Positions 43,593 through 54,924 of a stretch of DNA of 64,000 nucleotides are shown here, piece by piece. The position numbers and the translations under genes are program-made. Under the pieces are notes generated by a model, which ran no database searches, was not told the DNA's origin, and saw only the letters and a program-made list of their open reading frames with translations. Source of the stretch: Sphaerolaimus hirsutus (lineage: Eukaryota; Nematoda; Chromadorea; Monhysterida; Sphaerolaimidae); NCBI GenBank assembly GCA_964036195.1, contig OZ038452.1, positions 11,836,704 through 11,900,703 on the forward strand, written 5' to 3'. Every line of letters begins with the position of its first letter. The stretch's first letter is position 1.

Positions 43593-43643
43593 GACAATGT
43601 CGTTTTTCATGAAAATTTGCGTACAAAATTCAGTTTGAATATA

Positions 43644-44042
43644 CCGTATTTCCTCGAATTACCCCCCCCCCCCTTGATATTACCTTCCCCTCGAAATACC
43701 CCCAGGTGTTTTGCTGCTGGGGAAAAAATAAACCCCTCCTCCAAATATCCCCGTCTGGAATGATGTACATCGCCGATTTTTATCGCAGATGCACATATAC
43801 GCTAAAATGTTAAAATGTATACAGATGTACGTCTATATACCCGATATGTCCGAATATATCCTATATTCTCGCTATTATAACCGGTTTTGGGTATGAAAAC
43901 GCGTACTCTTTACTATGATATTCATGAAAATTTCTGACGAAATAATAACCCCCCCCCCTCGAATAAGCCCCCCCTCGAAATACCCCCCTCAAAATTTCCA
44001 CTCTGAAAAAAAAAACCCCTGGGGTATTTCGAGGAAATACGG
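43644..44042. mobile_element. Fam9 MITE, 399 bp, TA target
   Basis: CCGTATTTCCTCGAATTACC and GTATTTCGAGGAAATACGG are bounded by TA at 43642-43643 and 44043-44044. It is one base shorter than the copy at 29115. Confidence 0.85.
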
Positions 44043-44044
44043 TA

Positions 44045-44562
44045 AGCGTCGCAAAGTGCAAAATTTTCAAATGCTTTTCAGTTGACGCAGTACTGCGCCG
44101 CGCTCACTAAAATGCCTTGTTGCACAACAGCCTATTTCAATTGCTAATTTTTATTATTTCTTCATGGTGTAGTCCTGAAAAATCGCCTAGCCGCACTTAA
44201 GTCATTCATTCTATGTATTTTGCAATGCTTCTCTCAATGTAATGCCATTCTTGCTACAATACCAATGTGAAATGCCTTTTTTCTGGGTAAAAACAGATTT
44301 GTAAAAATCACCCAACTTGTTCACCTGCCACTGTCACTCTAGTACATTACCATGTAAACTAAATACATACTACGACGCCGGCTGGTGGTTGTCGCGCGCG
44401 CAGCGGATCAAACTCGTAGCACTCCAACTATCTTCTGTATATCCTCGACTAAGTAGGGGGTGGTGTTGACTATTTTTATGCCCCCAAAAATTCACACATC
44501 TACCACCCCCAGAGCTGAGATAGAGACCCTACTGGAGGGTACAGTTTTTGTCACTACAGCAC
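44045..44562. other. Unassigned DNA
   Basis: No repeat family or gene is recognised. Confidence 0.4.
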
Positions 44563-44800
44563 TAGGGTTGGCAAGCGATTTTTTTCAACCGATGTTATTT
44601 AAAAAAATCCGATTTTTTAAAAAAAACATCGCAACCCATTATCTGATTTAAAAAAAATCGCTGGGAGAAAATGTTGGTACTCATGCACAAGGTAAAATCC
44701 AAAAATTTCTCGTGCAAGAGCGCAGTTTCATGCAACCACTTCATCCAATGCTTTTTTTATGGATTGGCAGCAAATTTGGTAGTGTAGCATCACTTTTTTG
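44563..44800. repeat. Fam1-like left portion, diverged
   Basis: TAGGGTTGGCAAGCGATTTT is followed by A/T runs around ATCG and a worn Fam1 body (ACTCATGCACAAGG, GTGCAAGAGCGCAGTTTCAT). It loses similarity after about 44800. Confidence 0.55.
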
Positions 44801-45110
44801 TGTGATTTGTTGTATGTCAGGTAGGCTGTGAATCATTAGGGGAGGTATGCATTGTTATGCTATGTGTTTTCATATCATACATAAATGCAAATGCATTCAT
44901 GTTCACTTCCAAAATGATTGATATTGTCTCCTCAGCAAAAACATGCAATTTCTGCAAACCAAGTTGCAAATAGTCGATGTATTATGATTCACAGAGCAAA
45001 TATAACTTATTAATTACTGTCAAAATTAAAAAAAGAAACTGACTAACAAGCTTTTCCAAAGCTCTACAGCAGTTAGATTTCCATAGAAAACATAAGTGTG
45101 CACTGGCTAC
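44801..45110. other. Unassigned AT-rich DNA
   Basis: Nothing is recognised. Confidence 0.4.
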
Positions 45111-45350
45111 CTACCTGGAGTGATTTTTGAGAAACTAAACCCTAATTTTAGCACAAAATCGTTATTTTTCATATTTAAAAAAAAAGATTTTCAGCTCCAA
45201 AATCACTAGTTCATGTGTCTAACTGCCTATTTTCAGCTATTTTTAGTACTATATATGCTTATATATTTACCCATTTTTAGCCATGTTTCACCTACTTTTA
45301 GCGATTTTTTCGCCCTTTTCTTCCTAATACACCTTGAAAAAGCCTATATA
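45111..45350. repeat. Fam2 copy, first part (resumes at 48163)
   Basis: GAGTGATTTTTGAGAAACTA through AAAAGCCTATATA is Fam2 sequence. It continues at 48165 (TTGAACCC) and on to GGAGGGTCAAAATCTAG near 48310. Confidence 0.7.
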
Positions 45351-45689
45351 TGAGTCAGTCCACGAGTCGATGGCCACTCCAGGAACAAAACTTGGACACC
45401 GGTAAAAAATTGATAATTGCAAAAATGGTCCTAAGGTACTCCAATGGGTCCACTGAGTGATGAAATACATGTAAAATTTCCATTCGTATATATTGCATAT
45501 ACTTGAAAGTGAAAATTTTCAAAATTGGGCATTTCTGACATTATTCACTATTGGGCACCCAACTATAAAGGTACAATAGCTACATTTTATACCATTGCAG
45601 AGCCCAGACTGTCCTCTATCAGAATCCACAGCCCGCTATAGCATGTTCAGCGACCATTTTATACCTAAGAAATGGAAACGTGCTGGCAG

Positions 45690-46525
45690 AGGCAAGTCCA
45701 CCCAATTCTATTGCAATTCACGCCTTAACAGTCGCTGTGGAAAGGGGGTAGACATGCAGTTGCGAAGCTAAGAATGTGCTCTTTCAGAAACTACAGACTT
45801 TTTGGGGGATTTCCCTGAGGTCACATATACCTAAGAAATGAAAACGTGCCAGCAGGAGATGGAATGGCTGCTTCTATTGCGATTCATGCCTTAACGGTCG
45901 CTGCGGAAAGGGGGTACACACACACAGTTGCGAAGCTAAGAATGTGCTCTTTCAGAAACTACAGATTTTTGGGGGGTATCCCTGAGGTCACATATACCTC
46001 AGAAACAAGAATGTGCCAGCAGGAGATGGAATGGCCGCTTCTATCGCGATTCACGCCTTAACGGTCGCTGTGGAAAGGGGGTAGACACATGTGGTTGCAA
46101 AGCTAAGACTGTGCTCTTTCAGAAACTACAGATTTTTTGGGGGGTATCCCTGAGGTCACATATACCTAAGAAATGAAAACGTGCCAGCAGGAGATGAAAT
46201 GGCCGCTTCTATTGCGATTCACGCCTTAACGGTCGCTGCGGAAAGGGGGTAGACACATGCAGTTGTGAAGCTAAGAATGTGCTCTTTCAGAAACTACAGA
46301 TTTGTTTGGGGGTATCCCTGAGGTCACATATACCTAAGAAACGAGAACGTGCCAGCAGGAGATGGAATGGCTGCTTCTATTGCGATTCACACCTTAACGG
46401 TCGCTGCAGAAAGGGGGTAGACACACGCGGTTGCGAAGCTAAGAATGTGCTCTTTCAGAAACTACAGATTTTTTGGGGGTTATCCCTCAGGTCACATATA
46501 CCTAAAAAACAAAAACATGCCAGCA
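45690..46525 (+). repeat. 167-bp satellite, five units, forward
   Basis: Units of about 166-168 bp are marked by GTGCCAGCAGGAGATGGAAT at 45847, 46013, 46181 and 46347. Each contains GCCTTAACGGTCGCTG, GGAAAGGGGGTAGACAC and GTGCTCTTTCAGAAACTACA. Open frames over several units arise because the unit is nearly stop-free in one frame. Confidence 0.9.
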
Positions 46526-47990
46526 GGGGAATCACAATAGAAGCAACCATTCCATCTCCTGCTGGCACATTTTCATTTCTTAGGTATATGTGACCTCAGG
46601 GATACCCCCCAAAAAATCTGTAGTTTCTGAAAGAGCAAATTCTTAGCTTTGCAACTGTGTGTGTCTACCCCCTTTCCGCAGCGACTGTTAAGGCATGAAT
46701 CACAATAGAAGTGGCCATTCCATCTCCTGCTGGCACGTTTTTGTTTCTTAGGTATATGTGACCTCAGGGATACCCCCCAAAAAATCTGTAGTTTCTGAAA
46801 GAGCAAATTCTTAGCTTCGCAACCGTGTGTCAACCCCCTTTCCGCAGCAACCATTAAGGTGTTTATTGCAATAGAAGCAGCCATTTCATCTCCTGCTGGC
46901 ACGTTTTTGTTTCTTAGGTATATGTGACCTTAGGGATACCCCCGAAAAATCTGTTAGTTCTGAAAGAGCAAATTCTTATCTTTGCAACCGTGTGTGTCTA
47001 CCCCCTTTCCACAGTGATGTTAAGGCTTGAATCGCAATAGAAGCAGCCATTTCATCTCCTGCTGGCACGTTTTTGTTTCTTAGGTATATGTGACCTCAGG
47101 GATACCCCCCAAAAAATCTGTAGTTTCTGAAAGAGCACATTCTTAGCTTCGCAACTGTGTGCGTCTACCCCCTTTCCACAGCGACCATTAAGGCGTGAAT
47201 TGCAATAGAAGCGACCATTCCATCTCCTGCTAGGGTTCAAACGGGATTGACTTTTCGGGATCGGGATCGGGATCGGGATTCACTTTTTGAGATTTCGGGA
47301 TCGGGATCGGGATCGGGATTGGGGTCTCGGGATCGGGATCGGGATCGGGATTGGTTTTTTGAGATTTCGGGATCGGGATCGGGATCGGGATTGGGGTCAC
47401 GGGATCGGGATCGGGATTGGGATAGGCATTTCTCCGGGATCGGGATTGGGTTCTAGGGATAGAGATTTTGGCCATTTTTCTGGCATTCACAGTTGTTCAT
47501 AAAGGTCTCAAAACACTGTTGGATGCCAGAAAAGTGGCATAAAATTGACGCTGGGGGTTTGCATCCACTTTTTTGCATGCAAAAACGTCATTATTTCACT
47601 TTTTATAATTTCCACTAATTTTTCCGGGATCGGGATCCCGGACTTGGGAGTTTCTCGGGATCGGGATCGGGATTTGAAAACTTTCGGGATCGGGATCGGG
47701 ATTGGGATTGGTATTTTTGAGATTTCGGGATCGGGATCGGGATCGGGATTGGGGTTTCGGGATCGGGATCGGGACTGGTAAATCCCGGAATTTCACGGGA
47801 TCCGGGATCGGGATCGGGATCCCGTTTGAACCCTATCTCCTGCTGGCACGTTTTCGTTTCTTAGGTATATGTGACCTTAGGGATACCCCCCAAAAAAAAC
47901 TTGTGGTTCCTGAAAGAGCAAATTCTTAGCTTCGCAACCGTGTGTGTCTACCCCCTTTCCGCAGAGACCGTTAAGGCGTGAATCACAATT
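46526..47990 (-). repeat. 167-bp satellite, about five units, inverted
   Basis: The same unit is in opposite orientation (CCATTCCATCTCCTGCTGGC at 46549, then 46717, 46884, 47050 and 47217). The Fam3 MITE at 47231-47835 splits the last one. The turning point is at about 46525-46548. Confidence 0.9.
47231..47835. mobile_element. Fam3 (ATCCCG) hAT-type MITE, 605 bp
   Basis: TAGGGTTCAAACGGGATTGA and GATCCCGTTTGAACCCTA are flanked by a perfect TSD TCTCCTGC at 47223-47230 and 47836-47843. It is closely similar to 20760-21362 in the opposite orientation, including the core. Confidence 0.93.
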
Positions 47991-48319
47991 AAATCATCTG
48001 ATGTCACCATTCCATGTTAAAATGCTTGATTATGCTATATATAAGAGGAAATTGAAAAAATGAAATATGATTTTTTTATCAGTGCTACATAGGCAACACT
48101 TTAAGAAAATAATTTTTTTTGGGTGTGTCCAAGTTTTGGCAATCGACTCGTGGACTGACTCATATTGAACCCTCTCAACCCCCAACCCCCCTCAAGTTTT
48201 TAAGCTATGTATATCCTCTTTAGGAACGATTTGCTACCCATCCAACCTCTTGGAGGGTCAGCATCTAGAATACACCTGCAGCTATCTATCCAACCCACTG
48301 GAGGGTCAAAATCTAGGGG

Positions 48320-50397
48320 ACTCCTCGTCCACCTACCGATCTTGACAGTTGACACATTGTCAATTTAACAGGCGCCACGTTTGGTTTCTCTCAATGTTCT
48401 GCTGAGTGCAACAGCTGCACACTTGCACCACTATGGTTGCATTTTCTCACGCAAGTTGGTTGTTTTTGGTGTTTACTCATACTTCTGTGTGCACGTTTTC
48501 AGAGACTTTCATTTGATTTCCTTGCTAGCAGATTAGCAACTGTTCTTATTGCTATCAGCATGTAATACCTATGCCAAACAGTTTGCTTTCAGCAGCATTT
48601 CTTCATAGTGTGCTGACTATGAAAAAACAGTTTTGTAATGTGACTTAAAATCAAAAAGTGTTCCTTCTTTGCTAAATAACTTAAAACACATAAAGTGAAT
48701 ATGTTACACAAAAAAACTTTGAAAAACTTTTACCCTTAGTTGTGACTCCACTGCGCATATAACATTGTGTGATGTGCACTTCTGCACTGCCTCAGTAGAG
48801 GCTTGTGAACTGTGTGACAGCAGCATGCATGTGTGCAGTCATCGGCTGGGTGCAATTCTCTGTGGTCCAATCCCAGTGAATGGGTATCACATGACTGTGG
48901 CCTACCCATGACACACAGACGATGTGCTACCCAGCACTGTCAGTGGACCTCAGAGCTGGGCCGCAGCAGCTGATGCACATTGTGCCATAATGTGTGTGTC
49001 AATTCCAACAGGCTAGCATGGAACATGTGTTTGGCAAGCACATTCCACATGTTTGAACATAACAGTTAACATAAAATAACAGCTAAAATAGCATTTAATA
49101 ACAGTTAACATATAAAATAATAAAAGCTAACATGTGGCTGCAGCTGGAGGCAACCCCTGCAACATATCATGTGCATTTAGTTTTTGTTGTAGCAAACCCT
49201 AATCATTGTTCATAGGTTTTTAAATGCAATTCATATAATTTTCTCAAGATCTGGGACCAGTGATCCAAAACCCTGAAGCAGGACAAATTTTGTCAGATGT
49301 TAGTTAAATGCTTCCTCTGAATGATTCTGCTTCAATAATGCTTACATATGTATGTCACTGACCAACCGCACGGCTGTGTTCAAGCAGGTGCTGGGTAGTT
49401 CAGCAGGTGCATGTGCTCAGCCGGTTGCACTCACAGCAGCACAAGGGTCCAGCCCTACCGGGGTTTTGCATTGTCTGTGTGCCTACCCACTGATCCTGAC
49501 ACATGGACAATGCAACAGGTGCAACAACAATACAACATTTGGCTGTTGCCCAGTGTTCTGCTGGGTGCACCAGCTGCACACCTGCACCACCTGGCCATAG
49601 CTTCTTGACAGCACAACAAGGTGCAGTCAGCTGGCTGCAATACTCTGAGGGTCTAATCCCAGTGGATGGGTATCATTTGACTGCAGCCTACCCATGACAC
49701 ACAGACAATGTACTACCCAGCACTGTGAGTGGACCTCAGACCTGGTATGCAGGTGCAGCAGCTGAAGCATCTTGTGCCATAGTGTGTTCACTCTCGTAGG
49801 TGCATGTTGAATGTTGGTGTTTAGTCAGTGCTTCACAAATTGACAACAGACCAATGCCAACTAACAAGTGTTGCACCATTGATGCATAGGTTAAACACTC
49901 TTCATGTAAATATATGCATCAAATTCTAATAAGAGTTTACACATAAATTAGTCACTGCATTTTTCTATACTGTTCTGAATACCTGGTATGACACATAAAT
50001 GATAGAACCTATTAGTTACATGCTGCAGTTGAAGATTCCTGATGCTATACTGCTAACATGTGAATGGCACCAACAAACATGGTAGAGTTACAATCATGTT
50101 CTTGGTAGCTGAGCAGGTGCATGTGGCCAACTGGCTGCACACAACAGCACAAGGTCCAGCGTTATTTATTGGGGTGCTGCATTGTCTCTGTGCCTATCCA
50201 CTGATCTCGACACATGGACAATGCAACAGGTGTCCCATTTAGCTTGTGCCCAGTGTTCTGCTGTGTGCATCAACTGCTCTCCTCCACCCACTCAGATGCA
50301 TGTTTGTAACTGCACAAAATACCAACTCATGCATTCACATAACTGCGTTCCTGAATACAAAAACAGAAACATGGCTGAATTTACATTGCTGAAAGTA
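48320..50397. repeat. Tandem dispersed repeat, second block
   Basis: Three to four units carry the marks described for 18880-20420, at 48900-48960, 49390-49750 and 50100-50280. The piece 49430-49620 is the best uninterrupted version of the region hit by MITEs at 20.7-22.1 kb. Confidence 0.75.
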
Positions 50398-51528
50398 ACC
50401 ACCTTCCCGGTCACGTCCGGCACCCATTTTTTGATTTTACGTCTTACATCCTATCCCCAGTTCTAGGGCGCCCCAGAGGCTGAAACTTGGGGGAGATATT
50501 GGCGCAACCCCCCTCTACTTCGCATGAATTGGGGGGGTCGCTGCGACCCCTCTCAGGGTGGGTCGCCCTAAGTGCAAAATTTTTTTTGGCTTTTTTGGTG
50601 TCCCACAGCAGGTCCGGCACCCGCTGATTTCTGAGCTGTGGGAGGAGTATAAATCTAAAATTTTGGGGATGTGTTACCAACACCACTCCCCTACTGTACA
50701 CTATTCAAAAATGTGAGATTTATGTGAAAAATTTCTCAAAGATTCGCTTATTCTCTAAAAAAACACCACTCCCCAATAGATGGATGACAAAAAATTACCT
50801 TTTTGGAACTTTTTTATGGGACACTTGAAGAGATGGTTTACGATACTTTAAAGGGAAGGGTTTGATGTTTTAAGTTACGTAAAGAACCATACCTCTAAAA
50901 TGCCTGCATTGCAAAATTTACTTGGGGGGAATTTCAAAGTTTAAATTTTGTAAATTTTTGTTCCTGCAATGATGTCATTATGATGTCATAAAATTCGCCC
51001 TAAGTAAATTTTGTAATGCAGGCATTTTAGAGGTATGGTTCTTTACAAAACTTTAAACATCAAACCGTTCCCTTTAAAGTATCGTAAACCATCTCTTCAA
51101 GTGTCTAATAAAAAAGTTCCAAAAAGTGATTTTTTTGTCATCCATCTATTGGGGAGTGGTGTTTTTTTAGAGAATAAGCGAATTTTTTAGAAATATTTCA
51201 CATTTATTTCACATTATTGAATAGTGTATAGTAGGGGAGTGGTGTAGGTAACACATCTCCAAAATTTTAAATTTATACCCCTCCCACAGCTCAGAAATCA
51301 GCGGGTGCCGGACCTGCTGTGGGACACCAAAAAAGCCAAAAAAATGTTTGCACTTAGGGCGACCCACGCTGAGAGGGGTCGCCGCGACCCCCCAAATTTG
51401 TGCAAAGTAGAGGGGGGTTGCGCCAATATCTCCCCCAAGTTTCAGCCTCTGGGGTGCCCTAGAACTGGGGATAGGATGTGAGAAGTAAAATCAAAAAATG
51501 GGTGCCGGACGTGACCGGGAAGGTGTTT
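50398..51528. mobile_element. 1.13-kb foldback, arms of about 500 bp
   Basis: CACCTTCCCGGTCACGTCCG is inverted at the right end (CGGACGTGACCGGGAAGGTG). Further in, GTCCGGCACCCGCTGATTTC, CACCACTCCCC and AAATGCCTGCATTGCAAAAT all have inverses. The turn is near 50960. It is related to 31625-32660. There is no coding capacity. Confidence 0.85.
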
Positions 51529-51529
51529 A

Positions 51530-51830
51530 CATAAACAGAGCTGCTGCTTTGCTTCGGGTTAGGCTTGTAAACTGTGAAGTCACTATGCATGTGCATGCAA
51601 AAATCTGGCCGGGACAAAGTGCAACCACAATGTACCAAGTATCAAACCATGTGCAGGTTGTATATTGCCCATGTGCCTACCCACTTACTTGGCACATGAT
51701 CAATATGACACCCTTTTACATGACTTTCCCCTGGTGCCAGCTCTGCATACCATTTTCACATTTCTCCATTTTTTTCTGACAAGTAGTTGCCTGAAATGTC
51801 ATAAATTTTGAAATGTCTAAAACCAGTGGG
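51530..51830. repeat. Dispersed repeat, last unit
   Basis: GCCCATGTGCCTACCCACTT and GACACCCTTTTACATGACTT match the unit at 22440-22500. This block continues the repeat interrupted by the foldback. Confidence 0.65.
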
Positions 51831-53360
51831 CCAATTAGTCAAAGTGGGTAAATATGATCTGGCTGGAGACAGGAGTGCAAGGAATGCACTGTGGATCTGG
51901 CAATTTTTGATGATGATGCAAAATAAAATGTGAAAGTGTGAATTGCTATTATTTCCCACACAAGTACCACATAAGAGGTCTGATAAAAATGCTGGTTGTA
52001 GTATGTTATGTTACTGAACAGTCTGCAACAGTACAGTGTGAAATTTACAAACTTAGGACCCAATCCGGCTATTTTGCTGGCAGTAGTTTGGATTTCAAAA
52101 AGTGAAATATAGTTTGATAGGTTGCCAAAAGTAACTTTCATGCTCAGTACACAGAACACACTGTGTTCAACACAGTATCCAATAAAACCTAGAATCTGGA
52201 GCTCTAAAAAGGGTTTTCAAATCAAAATATTCCAAAATTTTATTCAATTTCAATTTTCAATTCAATTTGTTTACTCGGCATGGACTTTTCAAGTCAAATG
52301 TTCCATGTATACGGGTTCAACATATGCCAAAGTAAGTCTCCAAATGTCCCCTGAAATGATCTGGCGAGATCAGAACAATTAATACACTGATGATTTGGGT
52401 TATTTGTGATGCCACTGGTAAGGTGCATAAATAGAAGGTTGTCTGAAATACCAGGTTGCACCAGTTAAAAAATAAAGTCTCAAATCTTGCTGCAGTGTGC
52501 AGCAATAAGCAGACTGGTGTAAATACAACTGTTTCAAAATTCCTTCAATTTTTGATGAACATAAAGTTCAGCTAACTTATAAAGTAATTAAAACATTAAA
52601 TTTTTCAAACTATTTAATCCTACGGTACAGTAGTAACTTTGATGGCTGATACTAAACATTTAGATTCAATCGTGTCCTTGTAAATATAAGTTGGGGGAGG
52701 GTTGTGACACCTATCATTTCTAGAACAAATGAGGCATCCATTTCTAAATGTCGATAAGTCCAAAATTTTGGAACCTTAGTTGAGCACAGAAACAATCCAG
52801 AATCAGTTCTCAGTTCCACACATTCCTCAATCCAATCTTCAATTTTTTTTATGTCACTTTGCTGTATTTAAAGTGCCATATTTTGGCAAATTTTCGAACC
52901 ATTAGGAACAATTAAAAAAAATCTTCAGAATTCAATAGTTCCATGCTGTACCCAGCAAAAATTCCACACTTTTTCTAGGAAAAACCGTATGATATGTGTT
53001 AAGATGTGGTGGCTCATGAACTTCTAGAAGTCGATAAGTGCATAAATTGCCCAAGGCAAATTTATCAGGACTGGAAACAAAACATTTGTTGCAGACAAGA
53101 AGTTGATAAGTCACTTGTTTACTGAACTTCTGCCTGGATTAGATTTCAAATAAAATTTCAACTCAACTGAATCTCAACTTTTCAACGAAGTTGAGAATGT
53201 CATTTTGAGTGACTGCACACTTGTGCACTTTTTCCCGACTGCAGCTGGCCCCAGGCCACTTTGCTCACTTATGAAAAATCGTACTGTAAGAGCATTTAAA
53301 AATACAAGAATGCAACTGAACTTGTGTGTGAGCAAAATAACCAAGCCAAATCCAGTAGAT
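51831..53360. other. AT-rich unique DNA, no gene seen
   Basis: No family of this window is recognised. ORFs up to 106 codons have no domain signs. The stretch lies downstream, on the minus strand, of the GC-rich exon at 53507 and could be its intron. Confidence 0.45.
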
Positions 53361-53369
53361 GCTGCGCAA

Positions 53370-53475
53370 AGCCCTAACGGCGCGTGAGGCAGGGGCCGGC
53401 CTGCCTGCACAGATCGCGGACGCTAAGCCGCAGCCAGTTCTGGGCGTGCTGGTCGTGCTGGTGCAGCCGGACCAG
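53370..53475 (-). CDS. Open GC-rich segment downstream of the exon
   Basis: On the minus strand, in the same frame as the next entry but after its in-frame TAA, it reads RQLVRLHQHDQHAQNWLRLS then VRDLCRQAGPCLTRR and stops. Composition and Leu/Arg periodicity look coding. It may be a terminal exon reached by other splicing, or part of a decayed reading frame. Confidence 0.3.
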
Positions 53476-53506
53476 CTGGCGCGTCACGCGGCACGCAGCC
53501 ACTTAC

Positions 53507-53724
53507 GGGGGCAGCTGCGGCTGGGGCGGCGCCAGCTGGGCGGCCCCCGGCTGCACGTCCGGCTCGGGCGCGGGCGCGGGCGCGACGGCCGCCGGCCCCT
53601 GGGGCGCGCGCAGCTCGTCCAGGCGCGCGTTCAGCAGCTTGCCGAGCTGCGGCCTGGAGCCGCGCGCCACCGTGAAACGGTCGTAGATCTGCCGCCTCAC
53701 GGTGGCCGCGCGGTTTGCGCCGAT
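53507..53724 (-). CDS. GC-rich internal exon of an unrecognised gene
   Basis: On the minus strand the acceptor GACCGCAG is followed by 218 bases and the donor GTAAGT at 53506-53501. It encodes IGANRAATVRRQIYDRFTVA, a basic amphipathic stretch (SRPQLGKLLNARLDEL), then a Pro/Ala-rich tail. It begins in phase 0 and ends in phase 2. Read through the donor, the frame stops at TAA at once. GC content is far above the surroundings. I do not recognise the family, but the splice sites, composition and peptide all suggest a real host exon. Confidence 0.5.
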
Positions 53725-53908
53725 CTGCGGTCACGGGGGGCATTGTACGCATGTAAAATGTGCCAGCACTTTCGCCGCTCTATGTCAAACTATAGTGACG
53801 TAAACATGCTATAGTGATTGCACCAAAATAAACAGCACAATTGAAGCGTTTGGTTCCGTAACTCGATAACGACCAAAGTAAACAATTTTTGAGTCAAGTG
53901 CGGATCTG

Positions 53909-54387
53909 ATATATAAAGTGCCGGCTAATATAATTGAGCTTTTGGCTCGAAATCGCAATATCGTTAAATTACTCACCCCCTAAGCGAAGCTGGGCCCTGT
54001 GGCCCGGGTTGGAGTTAGCCCCAGGTGTTGTCTACTCGCACCCCCGGGGGGACCCCTGTGGCTGCACCCCCTCAGCCACAGGGGCGCCTCCCGTAAAAAT
54101 TTTTCATTTTTGAGTTGGTCAATATAATCAAGCTTTTTGCGGCATTTTTTTTGCTCGCTTTACACGGAATGTGTAAAGCGAGCAAAGCTATCCGATTTGG
54201 ATACTTCGGGTGTAGAAATTCACGCTCTTTCTTTTGAGCGTGGATTCAAGCCCTGTATCTAATAAAAATCGCGAATTTTTCAAGTTATCGCTGATTTGAA
54301 AAAAATCAGTCTATCGTTACTGAATCTACAGGGTGGGGTTAAAAATTTAACTGTGGGGGGTGAAAACTTAAAGATGGGGGTTGAAAA
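53909..54387 (+). repeat. Left inverted arm of the 4.16-kb element
   Basis: It contains GAGTTGGTCAATATAATCAA, TTTACACGGAATGTGTAAAG (itself palindromic) and GAAATTCACGCTCTTTC, plus a GC-rich block at 53990-54100. All have inverted partners at 57636-58071. Confidence 0.85.
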
Positions 54388-54655
54388 TTTGACATAGTAT
54401 ACAGAAAACTATGGCGCACATTTTGGATACATCACCCCCACACATCTGTACACCCAGAAAAAACTTTCGTAAGATAAAATTTGAACTTTAAACTAACGTT
54501 TTATTGTCCTCCTCCGCCCCTGGACGAGAAAAAGTTAGTTTAAATTTCAAATTTTATTTAACGAAAGTTTTTTCTGTGTGTACAGATGTGTGGGGGTGAT
54601 GTATTCAAAATGTGCGCCATAGTGTTCTGTATACTATGTCAAATTTTCAACCCTG
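54388..54655. mobile_element. Foldback element at the edge of the left arm
   Basis: GAAAATTTGACATAGTATAC, TATGGCGCACATTTTGGATA and CACCCCCACACATCTGTAC are inverted at 54580-54655. The turn is GTTTTATTGTCCTCCTCCGC. It begins just where arm similarity stops. Confidence 0.8.
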
Positions 54656-54678
54656 TAATGCGATAACTGATGGCAGGC

Positions 54679-54713
54679 CACCAAAGTGCCAGACCCATGT
54701 CTCTGGGACGGTG
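54679..54713 (+). ncRNA. Two-helix hairpin 1 (loop CCCATGTC)
   Basis: Outer stem CACC/GGTG (54679-54682, 54710-54713); inner stem CCAGA/TCTGG (54689-54693, 54702-54706); loop at 54694-54701; internal loop AAAGTG against GAC. Transcription is inferred, not shown. Confidence 0.5.
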
Positions 54714-54885
54714 ACCCAGCGTCAATTAACGCTACTAAATCCTAATTATGGCGCTTTAGTTGCCGCGGACGCCATATTGACCCCTTTTTGGGCCAAGTGA
54801 CGTCATCACGACGCCGCCCCATACGGAACCTAACTTATAGGAAACTTACGGCGCAACGAACGCCAACTATGGTAATTGGCGCCAG

Positions 54886-54924
54886 ATCACCAAAGTGCCA
54901 GACCTACGCCTCTGGGACGGTGAT
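54886..54924 (+). ncRNA. Two-helix hairpin 2 (loop CCTACGCC)
   Basis: Outer stem ATCACC/GGTGAT; inner stem CCAGA/TCTGG (54898-54902, 54911-54915); loop at 54903-54910; internal loop AAAGTG against GAC, as in hairpin 1. Confidence 0.55.

Larger units (their letters stand above)
45351..48162. mobile_element. 2.8-kb TA-target element with satellite interior
   Basis: TGAGTCAGTCCACGAGTCGA is inverted at the right end (TCGACTCGTGGACTGACTCA). AACTTGGACAC and its inverse follow inward. TA flanks both ends, and removal restores the Fam2 phrase AAGCCTATATATTGAAC. The inside is two opposed arrays of a 167-bp unit plus a nested Fam3. No transposase is present. Confidence 0.85.

Noticed and set aside
53359-53814. 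151- and 109-codon frames over the GC-rich exon
   Set aside because: They are shadow frames of the minus-strand exon at 53507-53724, rich in Arg/Ala/Gly/Pro from GC content and lacking splice consistency.
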